Assembly (NCBI RefSeq): GCF_030816965.1 | Contig: NZ_JAUSYQ010000002.1 | Coordinates: 6,004,001 to 6,068,000, forward strand | Source of the DNA: Streptomyces canus | GTDB taxonomy: Bacteria; Actinomycetota; Actinomycetes; Streptomycetales; Streptomycetaceae | DNA length: 64,000 nucleotides | Direction: 5' to 3' | Shown: piece after piece, positions 1-7,880 of the stretch | How positions within the stretch are numbered: position 1 is the stretch's first letter | Layout of the letters: every line of letters starts with the position of its first letter | Program-made: the position numbers and the translations under genes | Notes under the pieces: model-generated | Seen by the model: only the letters and a program-made list of their open reading frames with translations | What the model was told of the DNA's origin: nothing | Databases searched by the model: none

Positions 1-731
1 AGGTCGGCAACCGCGACACGGTCATCGGCGCCTGGCAGCACATCGAGTACGTGATGGGCTTCAACCTCGACCGCCGGATGTACGACCTGCTGCGCTGCAT
101 GCCCACCATCCCGGGAGCGATCGGCGCGTTTCGCCGTGAGGCGGTCCTCCAGGTCGGCGGGATGAGCGAGGACACCCTCGCCGAGGACACCGACATCACC
201 ATCGCGATGCACCGCGCGGGCTGGCGGGTCGTCTACCAGGAGCACGCGCGCGCGTGGACCGAGGCACCGGGCTCCCTCAAGCAGCTGTGGTCGCAGCGTT
301 ACCGGTGGTCGTACGGCACCATGCAGGCGCTGTGGAAGCACCGCAAGTCCCTTACGGACAAGGGTCCTTCGGGCCGCTTCGGTCGGGTCGGCATGCCGCT
401 GGTGGTGATCTTCCAGATCGTCACGCCGGTCTTCGCCCCGCTGATCGACGTGTTCACCGCCTACTCGATGATCTTCGTCGACTTCCGGGCGGCGTTGTAC
501 GCGTGGCTCGCGGTCCTCGGCGTCCAGCTGGTGTGCGCGGCGTACGCCTTCAAGCTGGACAAGGAGAAGTACCGCTATCTGCTGATGATGCCGCTCCAAC
601 AGCTGGCCTACCGCCAGATGATGTACCTCGTCCTGATCCACTCCTGCATCACCGCGCTCACCGGCGGCCGGCTGCGCTGGCAGAAACTGAAGCGGACCGG
701 CGAGGTCGGGACCCCGGCGGGGGTGGGCTGA
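1..731 (+). CDS. Family 2 glycosyltransferase, C-terminal part (5' truncated by window)
   Basis: The frame is open to the first bases of the window, so the N-terminus lies outside it. The visible part carries hallmarks of processive GT2 enzymes (cellulose/hyaluronan/PgaC type): a GAIGAFRREA acceptor segment, the catalytic TLAEDTD motif and QRYRW (the QxxRW product-binding motif), then two or three hydrophobic segments at the C-terminus. These enzymes sit in the membrane and polymerise a sugar nucleotide into an exported glycan; in streptomycetes related proteins make surface polysaccharide, sometimes fused to a polysaccharide deacetylase, which cannot be checked here. Its stop overlaps the start of the acyltransferase (TGATG), so the two are probably cotranslated and may make and decorate one glycan. 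Substrate unknown. Confidence 0.88.
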   Translation, partial: VGNRDTVIGAWQHIEYVMGFNLDRRMYDLLRCMPTIPGAIGAFRREAVLQVGGMSEDTLAEDTDITIAMHRAGWRVVYQEHARAWTEAPGSLKQLWSQRYRWSYGTMQALWKHRKSLTDKGPSGRFGRVGMPLVVIFQIVTPVFAPLIDVFTAYSMIFVDFRAALYAWLAVLGVQLVCAAYAFKLDKEKYRYLLMMPLQQLAYRQMMYLVLIHSCITALTGGRLRWQKLKRTGEVGTPAGVG

Positions 732-2032
732 TGAGCTGGGAGCAGCAGGAGTATCAGCAGCAGGGCTATCAGCAGCAGGGCTGTCCGCAGCAGGGGTACG
801 ACTGTGAGTACGGGTACTCGGGGTACGTAGAGCAGCCGTATCCGCAGCAGCAGCCGTATCCGCAGGAGTACGTCGACCACGGCTCCTACGGACAGGGCGT
901 GGAGCCGGAGCCGCCGGTTCCCGGAGCCCCCGCTGACGCCGAGGCGGAGGAGGAGAAGCCTCCGTCTCGGCCCCCGGGCCGCGACCGCTACTTCGACACC
1001 CTCCGGGCCGTCGCCCTGATCCGGGTCGTCACCTATCACACCTTCGGCTGGGCCTGGGCGGGCATGGTCTTCCCCTCCATGGGGATCATGTTCGGCCTGG
1101 CCGGCACGCTGATGGCGAAGTCCCTGGAGCGGCCCGCCCTCACGGTGGTCAGGAGCCGGATGCGCCGCCTGCTGCCGCCGTTCTGGTTCTGGGGCGTCTT
1201 CGTGGTCCTCGCGATGCTGGTCCACGACTGGATGCCGGGCTGGCAGATCGTCTACTGGATCGTGCCGCTCGGCGATCCGCCGGGCAACGCGTGGGGCGAG
1301 CAGGCCTGGGAGATCCTCTGGTATCTGCGGACGTACCTGTGGTTCGTCCTGCTGTCCCCGGTGCTGCTGAAGGTGTTCCGGTCGGCTCCGGTGCCGGTCC
1401 TGCTGCTGTCCCTGACCCCGATCGTCGTCTTGCAGTTCCTGTGGGAGCCGCCGGACAACCGCCTCGGCAGCGCGCTGACGGACCTGGCCACCTTCCTGTT
1501 CTGCTGGATCCTCGGCTTCGCCCACCGGGACGGGGTCCTCGAAAGGCTGAAGGCGCCGGCCGTCGTCGCTCTCTCGCTCGCCGCGATCGGGTTCAGCGGC
1601 TGGTACGCCTTCACGCACCAGGCCGAGACGGGGTCGTACGACCTCGACGACATCCCCCTCGCGCAGGCCTTCTGGTCGGCCGGGTACGTGACGCTCCTGA
1701 TGTGGGCCAAGTCGTGCTTCGGGATCGACTTCGCCTGGCTCACCCGCTTCCGGCGGACCGACCGGGTCGTCACGATCTTCAACTCCCGCGCGGTGACGAT
1801 CTACCTGTGGCACGAGATCGCGCTGATCCTCGCCGTGCCGCTGATCGACCAGTTCTGGAACGTGCCCGCGTTCGAGAAGTGGCTGCCGCTGGAGAGCCAG
1901 TGGTTCATGTTCGGCGTCGGCTGGATCCTGATCGCGGGATTCGTGCTGCTGTGCGGATGGGTGGAGGACGTGGCCGGGAAGAAGAAGCCGCAGCTTCTTC
2001 CGGGCGGGCGGCCTGCAAGAATGGGGACGTGA
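731..2032 (+). CDS. Acyltransferase family 3 membrane protein with Gln/Tyr-rich N-terminal tail
   Basis: About 433 residues. Residues 1-80 are a low-complexity tail rich in QQQGY and PYPQ repeats followed by an acidic/proline stretch. From about residue 83 ([20 protein letters not shown]) the acyltransferase-3 fold begins, with the conserved R near the start of helix 1, the helix-1 His (VVTYHTFGW) and about ten transmembrane segments. The family transfers acyl groups to extracellular sugars or lipids. ATG 731 was chosen because it overlaps the preceding stop and removes a long out-of-family extension upstream. The partner glycosyltransferase makes an exopolysaccharide-modifying role plausible, but the acceptor is unknown. 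The downstream menG start overlaps this gene's stop. Confidence 0.85.
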   Translation: MSWEQQEYQQQGYQQQGCPQQGYDCEYGYSGYVEQPYPQQQPYPQEYVDHGSYGQGVEPEPPVPGAPADAEAEEEKPPSRPPGRDRYFDTLRAVALIRVVTYHTFGWAWAGMVFPSMGIMFGLAGTLMAKSLERPALTVVRSRMRRLLPPFWFWGVFVVLAMLVHDWMPGWQIVYWIVPLGDPPGNAWGEQAWEILWYLRTYLWFVLLSPVLLKVFRSAPVPVLLLSLTPIVVLQFLWEPPDNRLGSALTDLATFLFCWILGFAHRDGVLERLKAPAVVALSLAAIGFSGWYAFTHQAETGSYDLDDIPLAQAFWSAGYVTLLMWAKSCFGIDFAWLTRFRRTDRVVTIFNSRAVTIYLWHEIALILAVPLIDQFWNVPAFEKWLPLESQWFMFGVGWILIAGFVLLCGWVEDVAGKKKPQLLPGGRPARMGT

Positions 2033-2724
2033 CCCGCGCTTCCCTGAACAAGCAGCCGCACGAAGTCGCCTCGATGTTCGACGACGTGGCGGAACGGTAC
2101 GACCTGACGAACGACGTGCTGTCGCTCGGCCAGGACCGGGTGTGGCGCAAGGAGGTCGCCAGGGCCGTCGACGCCCGCCCCGCCCAGAAGATCCTGGACC
2201 TGGCGGCGGGCACGGCCACCTCGTCGCTGCCCTTCGCCCGCACCGGCGCCTATGTCGTGCCCTGCGACTTCTCGATCGGCATGCTCCAGGTCGGCAAGCG
2301 GAAGCACACCTGGCTGCCGTTCACCGCGGGCGACGCGACGAAGCTGCCCTTCAAGGACGACACCTTCGACGCCGTCACCATCTCCTTCGGGCTGCGCAAC
2401 GTCCAGGACACCGACACCGCGCTGCGCGAGATGTACCGGGTGACCAGGCCCGGCGGCCGGGTGGTGATCTGCGAGTTCTCGCACCCCACCTGGGCGCCCT
2501 TCCGCACGGTCTACACCGAGTACCTGATGCGCGCACTGCCGCCGGTGGCCCGCGCGGTGTCCTCCAACCCCGACGCCTACGTCTACCTCGCCGAGTCCAT
2601 CCGCGCCTGGCCGGACCAGTCGGCCCTGGCGGAGCGACTCCGGAAGGCCGGCTGGTCGAAGGTGGCGTGGCGGAATCTGACGGGCGGGATCGTGGCCCTG
2701 CACCGGGGCGTCAAGGAGAGCTGA
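2029..2724 (+). CDS. menG: Demethylmenaquinone methyltransferase (MenG/UbiE family)
   Basis: A 231-residue class I SAM methyltransferase that carries out the last step of menaquinone synthesis, C-methylating demethylmenaquinone at the membrane surface. Motif I is LDLAAGTAT (residues 56-64). The UbiE-family segments [17 protein letters not shown] near the N-terminus, [12 protein letters not shown] and [12 protein letters not shown] are all present. The GTG start overlaps the acyltransferase stop (GTGA), and this removes a long spurious N-terminus. It is the distal gene of a coupled three-gene run, which is an odd pairing of surface-glycan genes with quinone synthesis. It lies about 7 kb upstream of the nuo operon, whose electron acceptor is menaquinone. 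No other methyltransferase family fits better. Confidence 0.93.
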   Translation: MTRASLNKQPHEVASMFDDVAERYDLTNDVLSLGQDRVWRKEVARAVDARPAQKILDLAAGTATSSLPFARTGAYVVPCDFSIGMLQVGKRKHTWLPFTAGDATKLPFKDDTFDAVTISFGLRNVQDTDTALREMYRVTRPGGRVVICEFSHPTWAPFRTVYTEYLMRALPPVARAVSSNPDAYVYLAESIRAWPDQSALAERLRKAGWSKVAWRNLTGGIVALHRGVKES

Positions 2725-2741
2725 GCAACGGCTCCGTGACG

Positions 2742-2771
2742 TGTACGACCCGGGTCTGTACGACCCGGGTC
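2742..2771 (+). repeat. Two tandem copies of a 15-bp palindrome-containing unit
   Basis: The unit TGTACGACCCGGGTC occurs twice without a gap between the convergent ends of menG and the PASTA gene, ending on the PASTA stop codon. Each copy contains the 10-bp palindrome GACCCGGGTC, so the transcript from either side can form short hairpins. A role as a weak bidirectional terminator is an inference. Confidence 0.6.
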
Positions 2772-3126
2772 AGCCGAGCCCCGTCGTACAGCGCACGGCG
2801 TACGGGTCTCCCGGCTCGTCCAGTTCGCGCTGGAGGCCGCCGCTCGGGGGTCTGGGGATGCGGGGCTCGCGGATGCCACCGCCGCCCTCACCCGGACCGA
2901 GGTCGAACCACACGTACACCACCGAGTCCCGCGGAACCTCCGCACCGGCCTGCGGGTACTGGCGTACGACATAGTCGACGACGGCCTGGTGGAAGTCCTT
3001 GCGGTCGGGCGCACTGACGAACAGGCCCTGCGCCTGGGCCGTCTCGCGTGCGTCGACAGCCATGAGTCCGACCAGACGCGGTACACGCACGTCGGGCGTA
3101 TTGGGTGTTATGCGCACAGATGTCAC
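2770..3126 (-). CDS. Small single-PASTA-domain protein
   Basis: 118 residues from a GTG start. Residues 10-75 resemble one PASTA domain: VRVPRLVGLMAVDAR at the start, then a hydrophobic and polar pattern ending VVYVWFDLGP. PASTA domains normally bind muropeptides in Ser/Thr kinases and PBPs, but this protein has no kinase, no signal peptide and no obvious membrane segment, so it would be cytoplasmic or exported by an unseen route. The C-terminal 40 residues are Gly/Pro/Arg rich. It lies 73 bp downstream of the GNAT gene on the same strand. Function not known; the domain call is moderate. Confidence 0.7.
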   Translation of the reverse strand: MTSVRITPNTPDVRVPRLVGLMAVDARETAQAQGLFVSAPDRKDFHQAVVDYVVRQYPQAGAEVPRDSVVYVWFDLGPGEGGGGIREPRIPRPPSGGLQRELDEPGDPYAVRCTTGLG

Positions 3127-3199
3127 CCCCAGCGGTACTGGAAGGGTAACCCCGGCCCCGGGCGACAGGAAGTGTCGAGTGTCTTTCTGTAACAGAACG

Positions 3200-3724
3200 C
3201 TACTCTGTGTGACTGATCCGCAGAGGGAGTCGGAAGCAGAGCGCCTCTTCGTTGAACCGGGGGTGCGTGAAGGTCTCCGCGAGTTCCATCCCGAGGCGCT
3301 TGGCGACCGAGATCGACCGTTCGTTGCCGGGTCTGACCATCGCCACCACGTCCGTCACGCCCGCCGCCCTGAGCCGCTCCAGGGTCATCTGCGCGGCCGC
3401 CGTGGCGTACCCCTGGCCCCAGTACGCCCGCCCGAGCCGCCACCCGATCTCGATCTCGCCCGTCGGCCCCCAGTCCTGCGGCCATGGCTGGGCACCGGTG
3501 AAGCCGATGACCTGCCCGCTCTCGTCAACCATGGTCCACAGACAGAAGCCACGCTCGGCGTCGTGCCGGCGCTGGCGCGCGGTGAGCTCCTCATAGACGT
3601 ACAGCTCAGCGGACCTGCCGCCGTGGAACTCCATGACGTCCGGGTCGTCGAAGACCCGGTGCCAGGCGACGGCGTCCTCGTCGGTGGGGACGCGCAGCCG
3701 TACAACAGGCAGAGCTCGGTTCAC
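3200..3724 (-). CDS. GNAT family N-acetyltransferase (RimJ/RimL-like)
   Basis: 174 residues, the usual length for RimJ/RimL-type GNATs. It starts with LRVPTDEDAVAWHRVFDDP, has the central beta strand GEIEIGWRLG, the acetyl-CoA pyrophosphate loop in RAYWGQGYATAAA (matching Q/RxxGxG/A) and the late motif RPGNERSISVAKRLGM typical of this subfamily. It would transfer acetyl from acetyl-CoA to an amine or protein N-terminus; the substrate cannot be inferred. It is transcribed away from the geranylgeranyl reductase gene, with a 122-bp divergent region between them. Confidence 0.9.
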   Translation of the reverse strand: MNRALPVVRLRVPTDEDAVAWHRVFDDPDVMEFHGGRSAELYVYEELTARQRRHDAERGFCLWTMVDESGQVIGFTGAQPWPQDWGPTGEIEIGWRLGRAYWGQGYATAAAQMTLERLRAAGVTDVVAMVRPGNERSISVAKRLGMELAETFTHPRFNEEALCFRLPLRISHTE

Positions 3725-3798
3725 TGGGGCAGCCCTTCAGCCGGGTGATCAATTCTGCTGAATAGACTGCCCATGTCCAGTGCCGGTCGGCACGCGGA

Positions 3799-3834
3799 TT
3801 CAGAACTTGATTCCGAACTTGATTCCGAGCCTGG
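3799..3834 (+). repeat. 12-bp tandem repeat in the GGR/GNAT divergent region
   Basis: Three adjacent 12-bp units, the first two TTCAGAACTTGA and TTCCGAACTTGA nearly identical and the third (TTCCGAGCCTGG) degenerate, lie just before the Shine-Dalgarno of the reductase gene. A possible -10 (TAGACT, 3763-3768) lies upstream. The repeat would be in the 5' leader; no function is evident. Confidence 0.5.
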
Positions 3835-3846
3835 GGAGATCCCGCC

Positions 3847-5133
3847 GTGACCGAGCCCCTGTCCGAGAACACCGCCGATGTCATCGTCGTCGGCGCGGGG
3901 CCGGCCGGCTCCACGACCGCGTACCACCTCGCCAAGTCCGGACTCGACGTGCTCCTGCTGGAGAAGACCGAGTTCCCGCGCGAGAAGGTCTGCGGCGACG
4001 GCCTCACCCCGCGTGCCACCAAACAGCTCGTGGCGATGGGCATCGACATCTCCGAAGAGGCCGGCTGGCTGCGGAACAAGGGTCTCCGGATCATCGGCGG
4101 CGGCGTACGCCTCCAGCTGGACTGGCCGGATCTCGCCTCCTTCCCCGACTACGGCCTCGTCCGCAAGCGCGACGACTTCGACGAGCAGCTCGCCCGCCAG
4201 GCCCAGAAGGCCGGGGCGCGGCTGTTCGAGCGCTGCAACGTCGGTGCCCCGATCATCGACGACCGCACGGGCCGCATCACCGGCGTCCACGCGAAACTGG
4301 GTGAGGACAAGCGCGAAGTCACCTTCCACGCGCCCCTCGTGGTCGCCGCCGACGGCAACTCCACCCGGCTCTCCCTCGCGATGGGCCTGCACCGCCGCGA
4401 GGACCGCCCGATGGGCGTCGCCGTACGGACGTACTTCGAGTCCCCGCGGCACGAGGACGACTACCTGGAGTCCTGGCTGGAGCTGTGGGACCGCCGCGGC
4501 CCCGGCGAGGACCGGCTGCTGCCCGGCTACGGCTGGATCTTCGGCATGGGCGACGGCACCTCCAACGTCGGCCTCGGCGTCCTGAACACCTCCGACTCCT
4601 TCAAGGAACTCGACTGGCGCGAGGTGCTGAAGGCCTGGTGCGCCTCGATGCCGGAGGAGTGGGGCTACACCCCGGACAACATGACCGGCCCGATCCGCGG
4701 CGCCGCCCTGCCGATGGCCTTCAACCGCCAGCCGCACTACACCAAGGGCCTCCTCCTGGTCGGCGACGCCGGCGGCATGGTGAACCCCTTCAACGGCGAA
4801 GGCATCGCCTACGCCATGGAGTCCGGCCAGATCGCCGCCGACGTCATCGTCCAGGCCCACGCCCGCTCCACCCCCGCGGGGCGCGAAATGGCCCTGCAGC
4901 GCTACCCGCGCGTCCTCAAGGACACCTACGGCGGCTACTACACGCTGGGCCGCGCCTTCGTGAAGCTCATCGGCAACCCGAAGGTCATGAAGATCGCGGC
5001 CCAGCGCGGTCTGACCCACCCGCTGCTCATGAAGTTCACCCTCAAGATGCTCGCCAACCTCACCGACCCCACGGGCGGCGACGCGATGGACCGGATCATC
5101 AACGGGCTGAGCAAGGTGGCGCCGAAGGCGTGA
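3847..5133 (+). CDS. Geranylgeranyl reductase family FAD protein (candidate menaquinone side-chain reductase, MenJ-like)
   Basis: 428 residues. An N-terminal dinucleotide fold (VIVVGAGPAGSTTAYHL, GAGPAG at 16-21) and acidic residue E39 bind FAD. The VCGDGLTP segment at 48-55, with Cys49, is a signature of the geranylgeranyl reductase family, and a second FAD motif LLLVGDAGGMVNPFNGEGI lies near residue 300. The family saturates isoprenoid double bonds in chlorophyll, archaeal lipids or, in Mycobacterium (MenJ, Rv0561c), menaquinone. Streptomycetes contain partly hydrogenated MK-9, and menG, nuo and a polyprenyl synthase lie in this window, so a menaquinone reductase is the best guess. A polyprenol or carotenoid substrate remains possible. 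The start follows a GGGGAG Shine-Dalgarno. Confidence 0.85.
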   Translation: MTEPLSENTADVIVVGAGPAGSTTAYHLAKSGLDVLLLEKTEFPREKVCGDGLTPRATKQLVAMGIDISEEAGWLRNKGLRIIGGGVRLQLDWPDLASFPDYGLVRKRDDFDEQLARQAQKAGARLFERCNVGAPIIDDRTGRITGVHAKLGEDKREVTFHAPLVVAADGNSTRLSLAMGLHRREDRPMGVAVRTYFESPRHEDDYLESWLELWDRRGPGEDRLLPGYGWIFGMGDGTSNVGLGVLNTSDSFKELDWREVLKAWCASMPEEWGYTPDNMTGPIRGAALPMAFNRQPHYTKGLLLVGDAGGMVNPFNGEGIAYAMESGQIAADVIVQAHARSTPAGREMALQRYPRVLKDTYGGYYTLGRAFVKLIGNPKVMKIAAQRGLTHPLLMKFTLKMLANLTDPTGGDAMDRIINGLSKVAPKA

Positions 5134-5165
5134 CGGGAGCCCCTCGGACGGAGCACCGTGGGGGG

Positions 5166-5249
5166 ATGGACGTAGGGGTCGCCTTACCCGTGTTCGTCAT
5201 CCTCCTCGCGGTGTCGGTGTGGGCGCTGGTCCACTCCCTCAGGCGCTGA
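5166..5249 (+). CDS. Putative 27-residue single-span membrane peptide
   Basis: A short frame with an ATG preceded by a GGGGGG run encodes MDVGVALPVFVILLAVSVW and ends in a basic tail, HSLRR. The hydrophobic core is about 18 residues, fitting one membrane span with the positive end inside. It starts 32 bp after the reductase stop on the same strand, so it could be cotranscribed, and its last 11 bases overlap the convergent end of the deformylase gene. No family is recognised; coding status rests on composition and position only. Confidence 0.5.
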   Translation: MDVGVALPVFVILLAVSVWALVHSLRR

Positions 5250-5886
5250 CCGTGCCCTGACCGCCGTTCAGCGCCTCGATGTTTGCCGCCCGGCGGGCGA
5301 ACACCTCGTCCCGCCGGTCCGCCACCTGCCGCAGCGCCTCCTTGCGGTCCCGACTGGACAGCCGGTCCAGATACACGTGCCCGTTCACATGGTCGGTCTC
5401 GTGTGCCAGGCAGCGCGCGAAGTACCCGGTCCCCTCGATCACGAGCGGTTCGCCGTCCTTGTCGAACCCGTGGACCACGGCCCGGTCCGGACGCGGTACG
5501 TCCATGACGGCGCCCGGCACCGACAGACACCCCTCGCTGTCGTCGAGCAGCCTGCGCCCGGCCGGGTCGAACTGCTCGAGCACCGGGTTGACGATGTGCC
5601 CGACATGCCGGACCCCGTCGTCGTCCGGGCAGTCGTAGACGAAAAGCCGCAGATCGACATCGACCTGGTTGGCCGCGAGGCCCGCCCCGTCCGCGATGTA
5701 CATCGTCAAGAACATGTCGTCGATCAGCGCGGCGAGATCGGGCCCGAACTCGGTCACGTCCCGGCACGGCTTGTGCAGCACCTCCTCGCCGACCTCGGTG
5801 ATGCGCCGGACCTGCCCGCGCCGGGCCTCGGGGGCGAGACGCGGATACGAGTCGGTGGGCCTGCCCTGGACGAACACACTGGGCAT
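5239..5886 (-). CDS. def: Peptide deformylase
   Basis: 215 residues. All three deformylase motifs are intact: GAGLAANQ (68-75), EGCLS (118-122, metal ligand Cys120) and HETDH (162-166, two His ligands and the catalytic Glu). The enzyme removes the formyl group from nascent proteins using a bound ferrous or similar metal ion. The N-terminal 25 residues and the C-terminal helix beyond HETDHVNG extend the core, which is common among actinobacterial paralogues; streptomycetes usually carry several copies, so this may not be the housekeeping one. Its 3' end overlaps the small membrane ORF tail-to-tail. Confidence 0.95.
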   Translation of the reverse strand: MPSVFVQGRPTDSYPRLAPEARRGQVRRITEVGEEVLHKPCRDVTEFGPDLAALIDDMFLTMYIADGAGLAANQVDVDLRLFVYDCPDDDGVRHVGHIVNPVLEQFDPAGRRLLDDSEGCLSVPGAVMDVPRPDRAVVHGFDKDGEPLVIEGTGYFARCLAHETDHVNGHVYLDRLSSRDRKEALRQVADRRDEVFARRAANIEALNGGQGTVSA

Positions 5887-5943
5887 GGTGGTTTCTCCTG
5901 TTCGATGCGGGTTGTGAGGATGCTGTGGGCGGTGGGTCTCGGG

Positions 5944-5962
5944 GGTTCCGCCCTCCGGAACC
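5944..5962 (+). promoter_or_regulatory. Inverted repeat ahead of FAD oxidoreductase
   Basis: Arms GGTTCCG and CGGAACC (7 bp, loop CCCTC) lie between the divergent def and FAD oxidoreductase genes. A possible -10 hexamer TACCCT (5969-5974) follows and would place the transcript start at or next to ATG 5984, consistent with the lack of a Shine-Dalgarno. The palindrome may be an operator; inference only. Confidence 0.4.
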
Positions 5963-5983
5963 TCTCCTTACCCTCCGTTGCCC

Positions 5984-7798
5984 ATGACAACAGAACACAT
6001 CCAACAGCCCCAGGAGCAGACCGGCCACACCCGCAGACGGTTCCTGGCGGGGGCCGGGGGAGCGGCCGTCGCGTTAGGGACCGTGGGGGCGGGCAGAGCG
6101 GGCGCCGATCCTTCCGGCACCCGCGTCGCCGTCCTCGGCGGCGGGGTCTCCGGCCTCAGCGCCGCCCACGAACTCGCCGAACGCGGCTACGCCGTCACCG
6201 TCTACGAGTACTACGACGCCCTCGGCGGCAAGGCCCGCTCGATGCCCGCCCCGGGAACGGCCGCCGGCGGCCGCGCGGACCTCCCCGCCGAACACGGCTT
6301 CCGGTTCTTCCCCGGCTTCTACCGCAATCTGCCCGACACCCTGCGCCGCATCCCCTTCCCCGGCAATGCGCACGGCGTCCACGACAACCTCCGCAGCGGC
6401 ACCGAGGCCCTGTTCGCCCGCGCGGGCGGCCGCCCCGACCTGCACTTCCCGCTGCGCCGCGGCACCACCCCGCCCGCCCCCGGCGACCTCACCCCGTCCT
6501 GGATCCGCGACCAGATCCTCTCCGTCCTCGACCTCGGCACCCGCCTGCCCGCCCACGAGGCCGCCTACTTCGCCGACCGCCTCCTGGTCCACCTCACCAG
6601 TTGCGACGCCCGCCGCGAGGACCAGTGGGAGAAGGTCGCCTGGTGGGACTTCATCCGCGCCGAGGAGATGAGCGAGGAGTACCGCACGCTCCTCGGCATC
6701 GGGCAGACCCGCAACCTCGTCGCCACCCGCGCGGAAGTGGCCTCCACGCGCACCGTCGGCCGCGTCATCATCGAGGCCCTCCTCCTGTGGGGCCTGCTCG
6801 GCCGCGGCATGGACGGCGACGCCGACATCGACCGCGTGCTCAACGCCCCCACCAGCGAGGCCTGGATCGATCCCTGGGAACGGCACCTGCGCTCCCTCGG
6901 CGTCGAGTTCGTCCTCGGCACCCATGTCCGTGAGATCCGCTACGACAGCGGCCGCGTGACCGGCGTCCACGTCTCGGCCCGCGACGGCGGCGGCGACCGT
7001 ACCGTCACCGCCGACCACTACGTCTGTGCCCTCCCCGTCGAGCACGCGCGCGTCACGTGGGGCCCGGCCCTGCGTGCGGCCGACCCGCAGCTCGCGCGGT
7101 GCGACGCCCTGCAGACCGACTGGATGACCGGCGTGATGTTCTACCTGCGCACGCCCACCCCCGTCGTGCACGGCCATGTCAACTGCCTCGACTCACCGTG
7201 GTCGGTGACCGGCGTCGGACAGGCGCAGTTCTGGGACGGACGGGACTTTCCGCGCGACTACGGCGACGGACGGGTCCGGGACTGCCTCTCCGCGATCATC
7301 TCCGAATGGGACAAGCCCGGCATCCTGTACGGCAAGACGGCCAAGGAATGCACGAAGGAGGAGGTCGTCGCCGAGCTCTGGGCCCAACTCAAGGACGGCC
7401 TGAACGACTCCGGGAAGACGACCCTGCGGGACGAGGACCGCCTCGGCTGGTTCATGGACCCGGCGGTGACGGGCCTGGGCGGCCCCGCCCCGCGCAACCG
7501 CGAGCAACTCCTCATCCATCCCACGGGCACGCTCTACAACCGCCCCACGGCGCGCACAGTGGTCCCGAACCTCTTCCTCGCCGGCGACTACATCCGCACG
7601 GACGTGGATCTGGCGTCGATGGAAGGCGCCAACGAGTCGGCCCGGCTCGCGGTCAACGCACTGCTGGACGCGGACAATTCGGACGCCGAGAGGTGCCATG
7701 TGTGGGAGCTCTACCGGCCCCCGGAGATGGAACCCCTGAAACGGGTCGACGAGGTGCGCTACCGCCTCGGCCTGCCCAACACCTTTGACCTGGGATGA
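5984..7798 (+). CDS. Exported FAD-dependent oxidoreductase (amine oxidase / phytoene-desaturase fold) with a TTA codon
   Basis: 604 residues. A Tat-type leader (HTRRRFLAGAGG, residues 15-26, hydrophobic run to about 45) is followed by a Rossmann motif, VAVLGGGVSGLSAAHELAER, and a C-terminal FAD segment, LFLAGDYIRTDVDLASMEGA. The body resembles flavin amine oxidases, phytoene desaturases and hydroxysqualene dehydroxylases, but the substrate is unclear. The export signal on a desaturase-like enzyme is notable. Codon 31 (6074-6076) is TTA, so translation should depend on the developmental bldA tRNA. The frame also offers TTG at 5978, but ATG 5984 is preferred. No Shine-Dalgarno is visible, so the mRNA may be leaderless. 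Confidence 0.82.
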   Translation: MTTEHIQQPQEQTGHTRRRFLAGAGGAAVALGTVGAGRAGADPSGTRVAVLGGGVSGLSAAHELAERGYAVTVYEYYDALGGKARSMPAPGTAAGGRADLPAEHGFRFFPGFYRNLPDTLRRIPFPGNAHGVHDNLRSGTEALFARAGGRPDLHFPLRRGTTPPAPGDLTPSWIRDQILSVLDLGTRLPAHEAAYFADRLLVHLTSCDARREDQWEKVAWWDFIRAEEMSEEYRTLLGIGQTRNLVATRAEVASTRTVGRVIIEALLLWGLLGRGMDGDADIDRVLNAPTSEAWIDPWERHLRSLGVEFVLGTHVREIRYDSGRVTGVHVSARDGGGDRTVTADHYVCALPVEHARVTWGPALRAADPQLARCDALQTDWMTGVMFYLRTPTPVVHGHVNCLDSPWSVTGVGQAQFWDGRDFPRDYGDGRVRDCLSAIISEWDKPGILYGKTAKECTKEEVVAELWAQLKDGLNDSGKTTLRDEDRLGWFMDPAVTGLGGPAPRNREQLLIHPTGTLYNRPTARTVVPNLFLAGDYIRTDVDLASMEGANESARLAVNALLDADNSDAERCHVWELYRPPEMEPLKRVDEVRYRLGLPNTFDLG

Positions 7799-7828
7799 AC
7801 TATTTGGGGTGAACGCGTTGGGATGAAC
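7792..7828 (+). repeat. Three 14-bp-spaced copies of GGG(A/G)TGAAC
   Basis: Nonamers at 7792-7800, 7806-7814 and 7820-7828 lie at and just after the stop codon of the FAD oxidoreductase. The first contains the stop TGA. The origin is probably local duplication. Confidence 0.5.
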
Positions 7829-7829
7829 C

Positions 7830-7866
7830 GGTGGGGCCGCTGCCCCCGAGCGGCTGCGGCCCCACC
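7830..7866. terminator. Bidirectional hairpin between convergent genes
   Basis: Perfect 11-bp arms GGTGGGGCCGC and GCGGCCCCACC with a 15-base loop sit between the ends of the FAD oxidoreductase (+) and the NlpC/P60 gene (-). An alternative inner stem GCCGCT/AGCGGC is possible. No U-tract, as is usual for streptomycete terminators. Confidence 0.75.
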
Positions 7867-7880
7867 AAGCTGTTCCGGTG

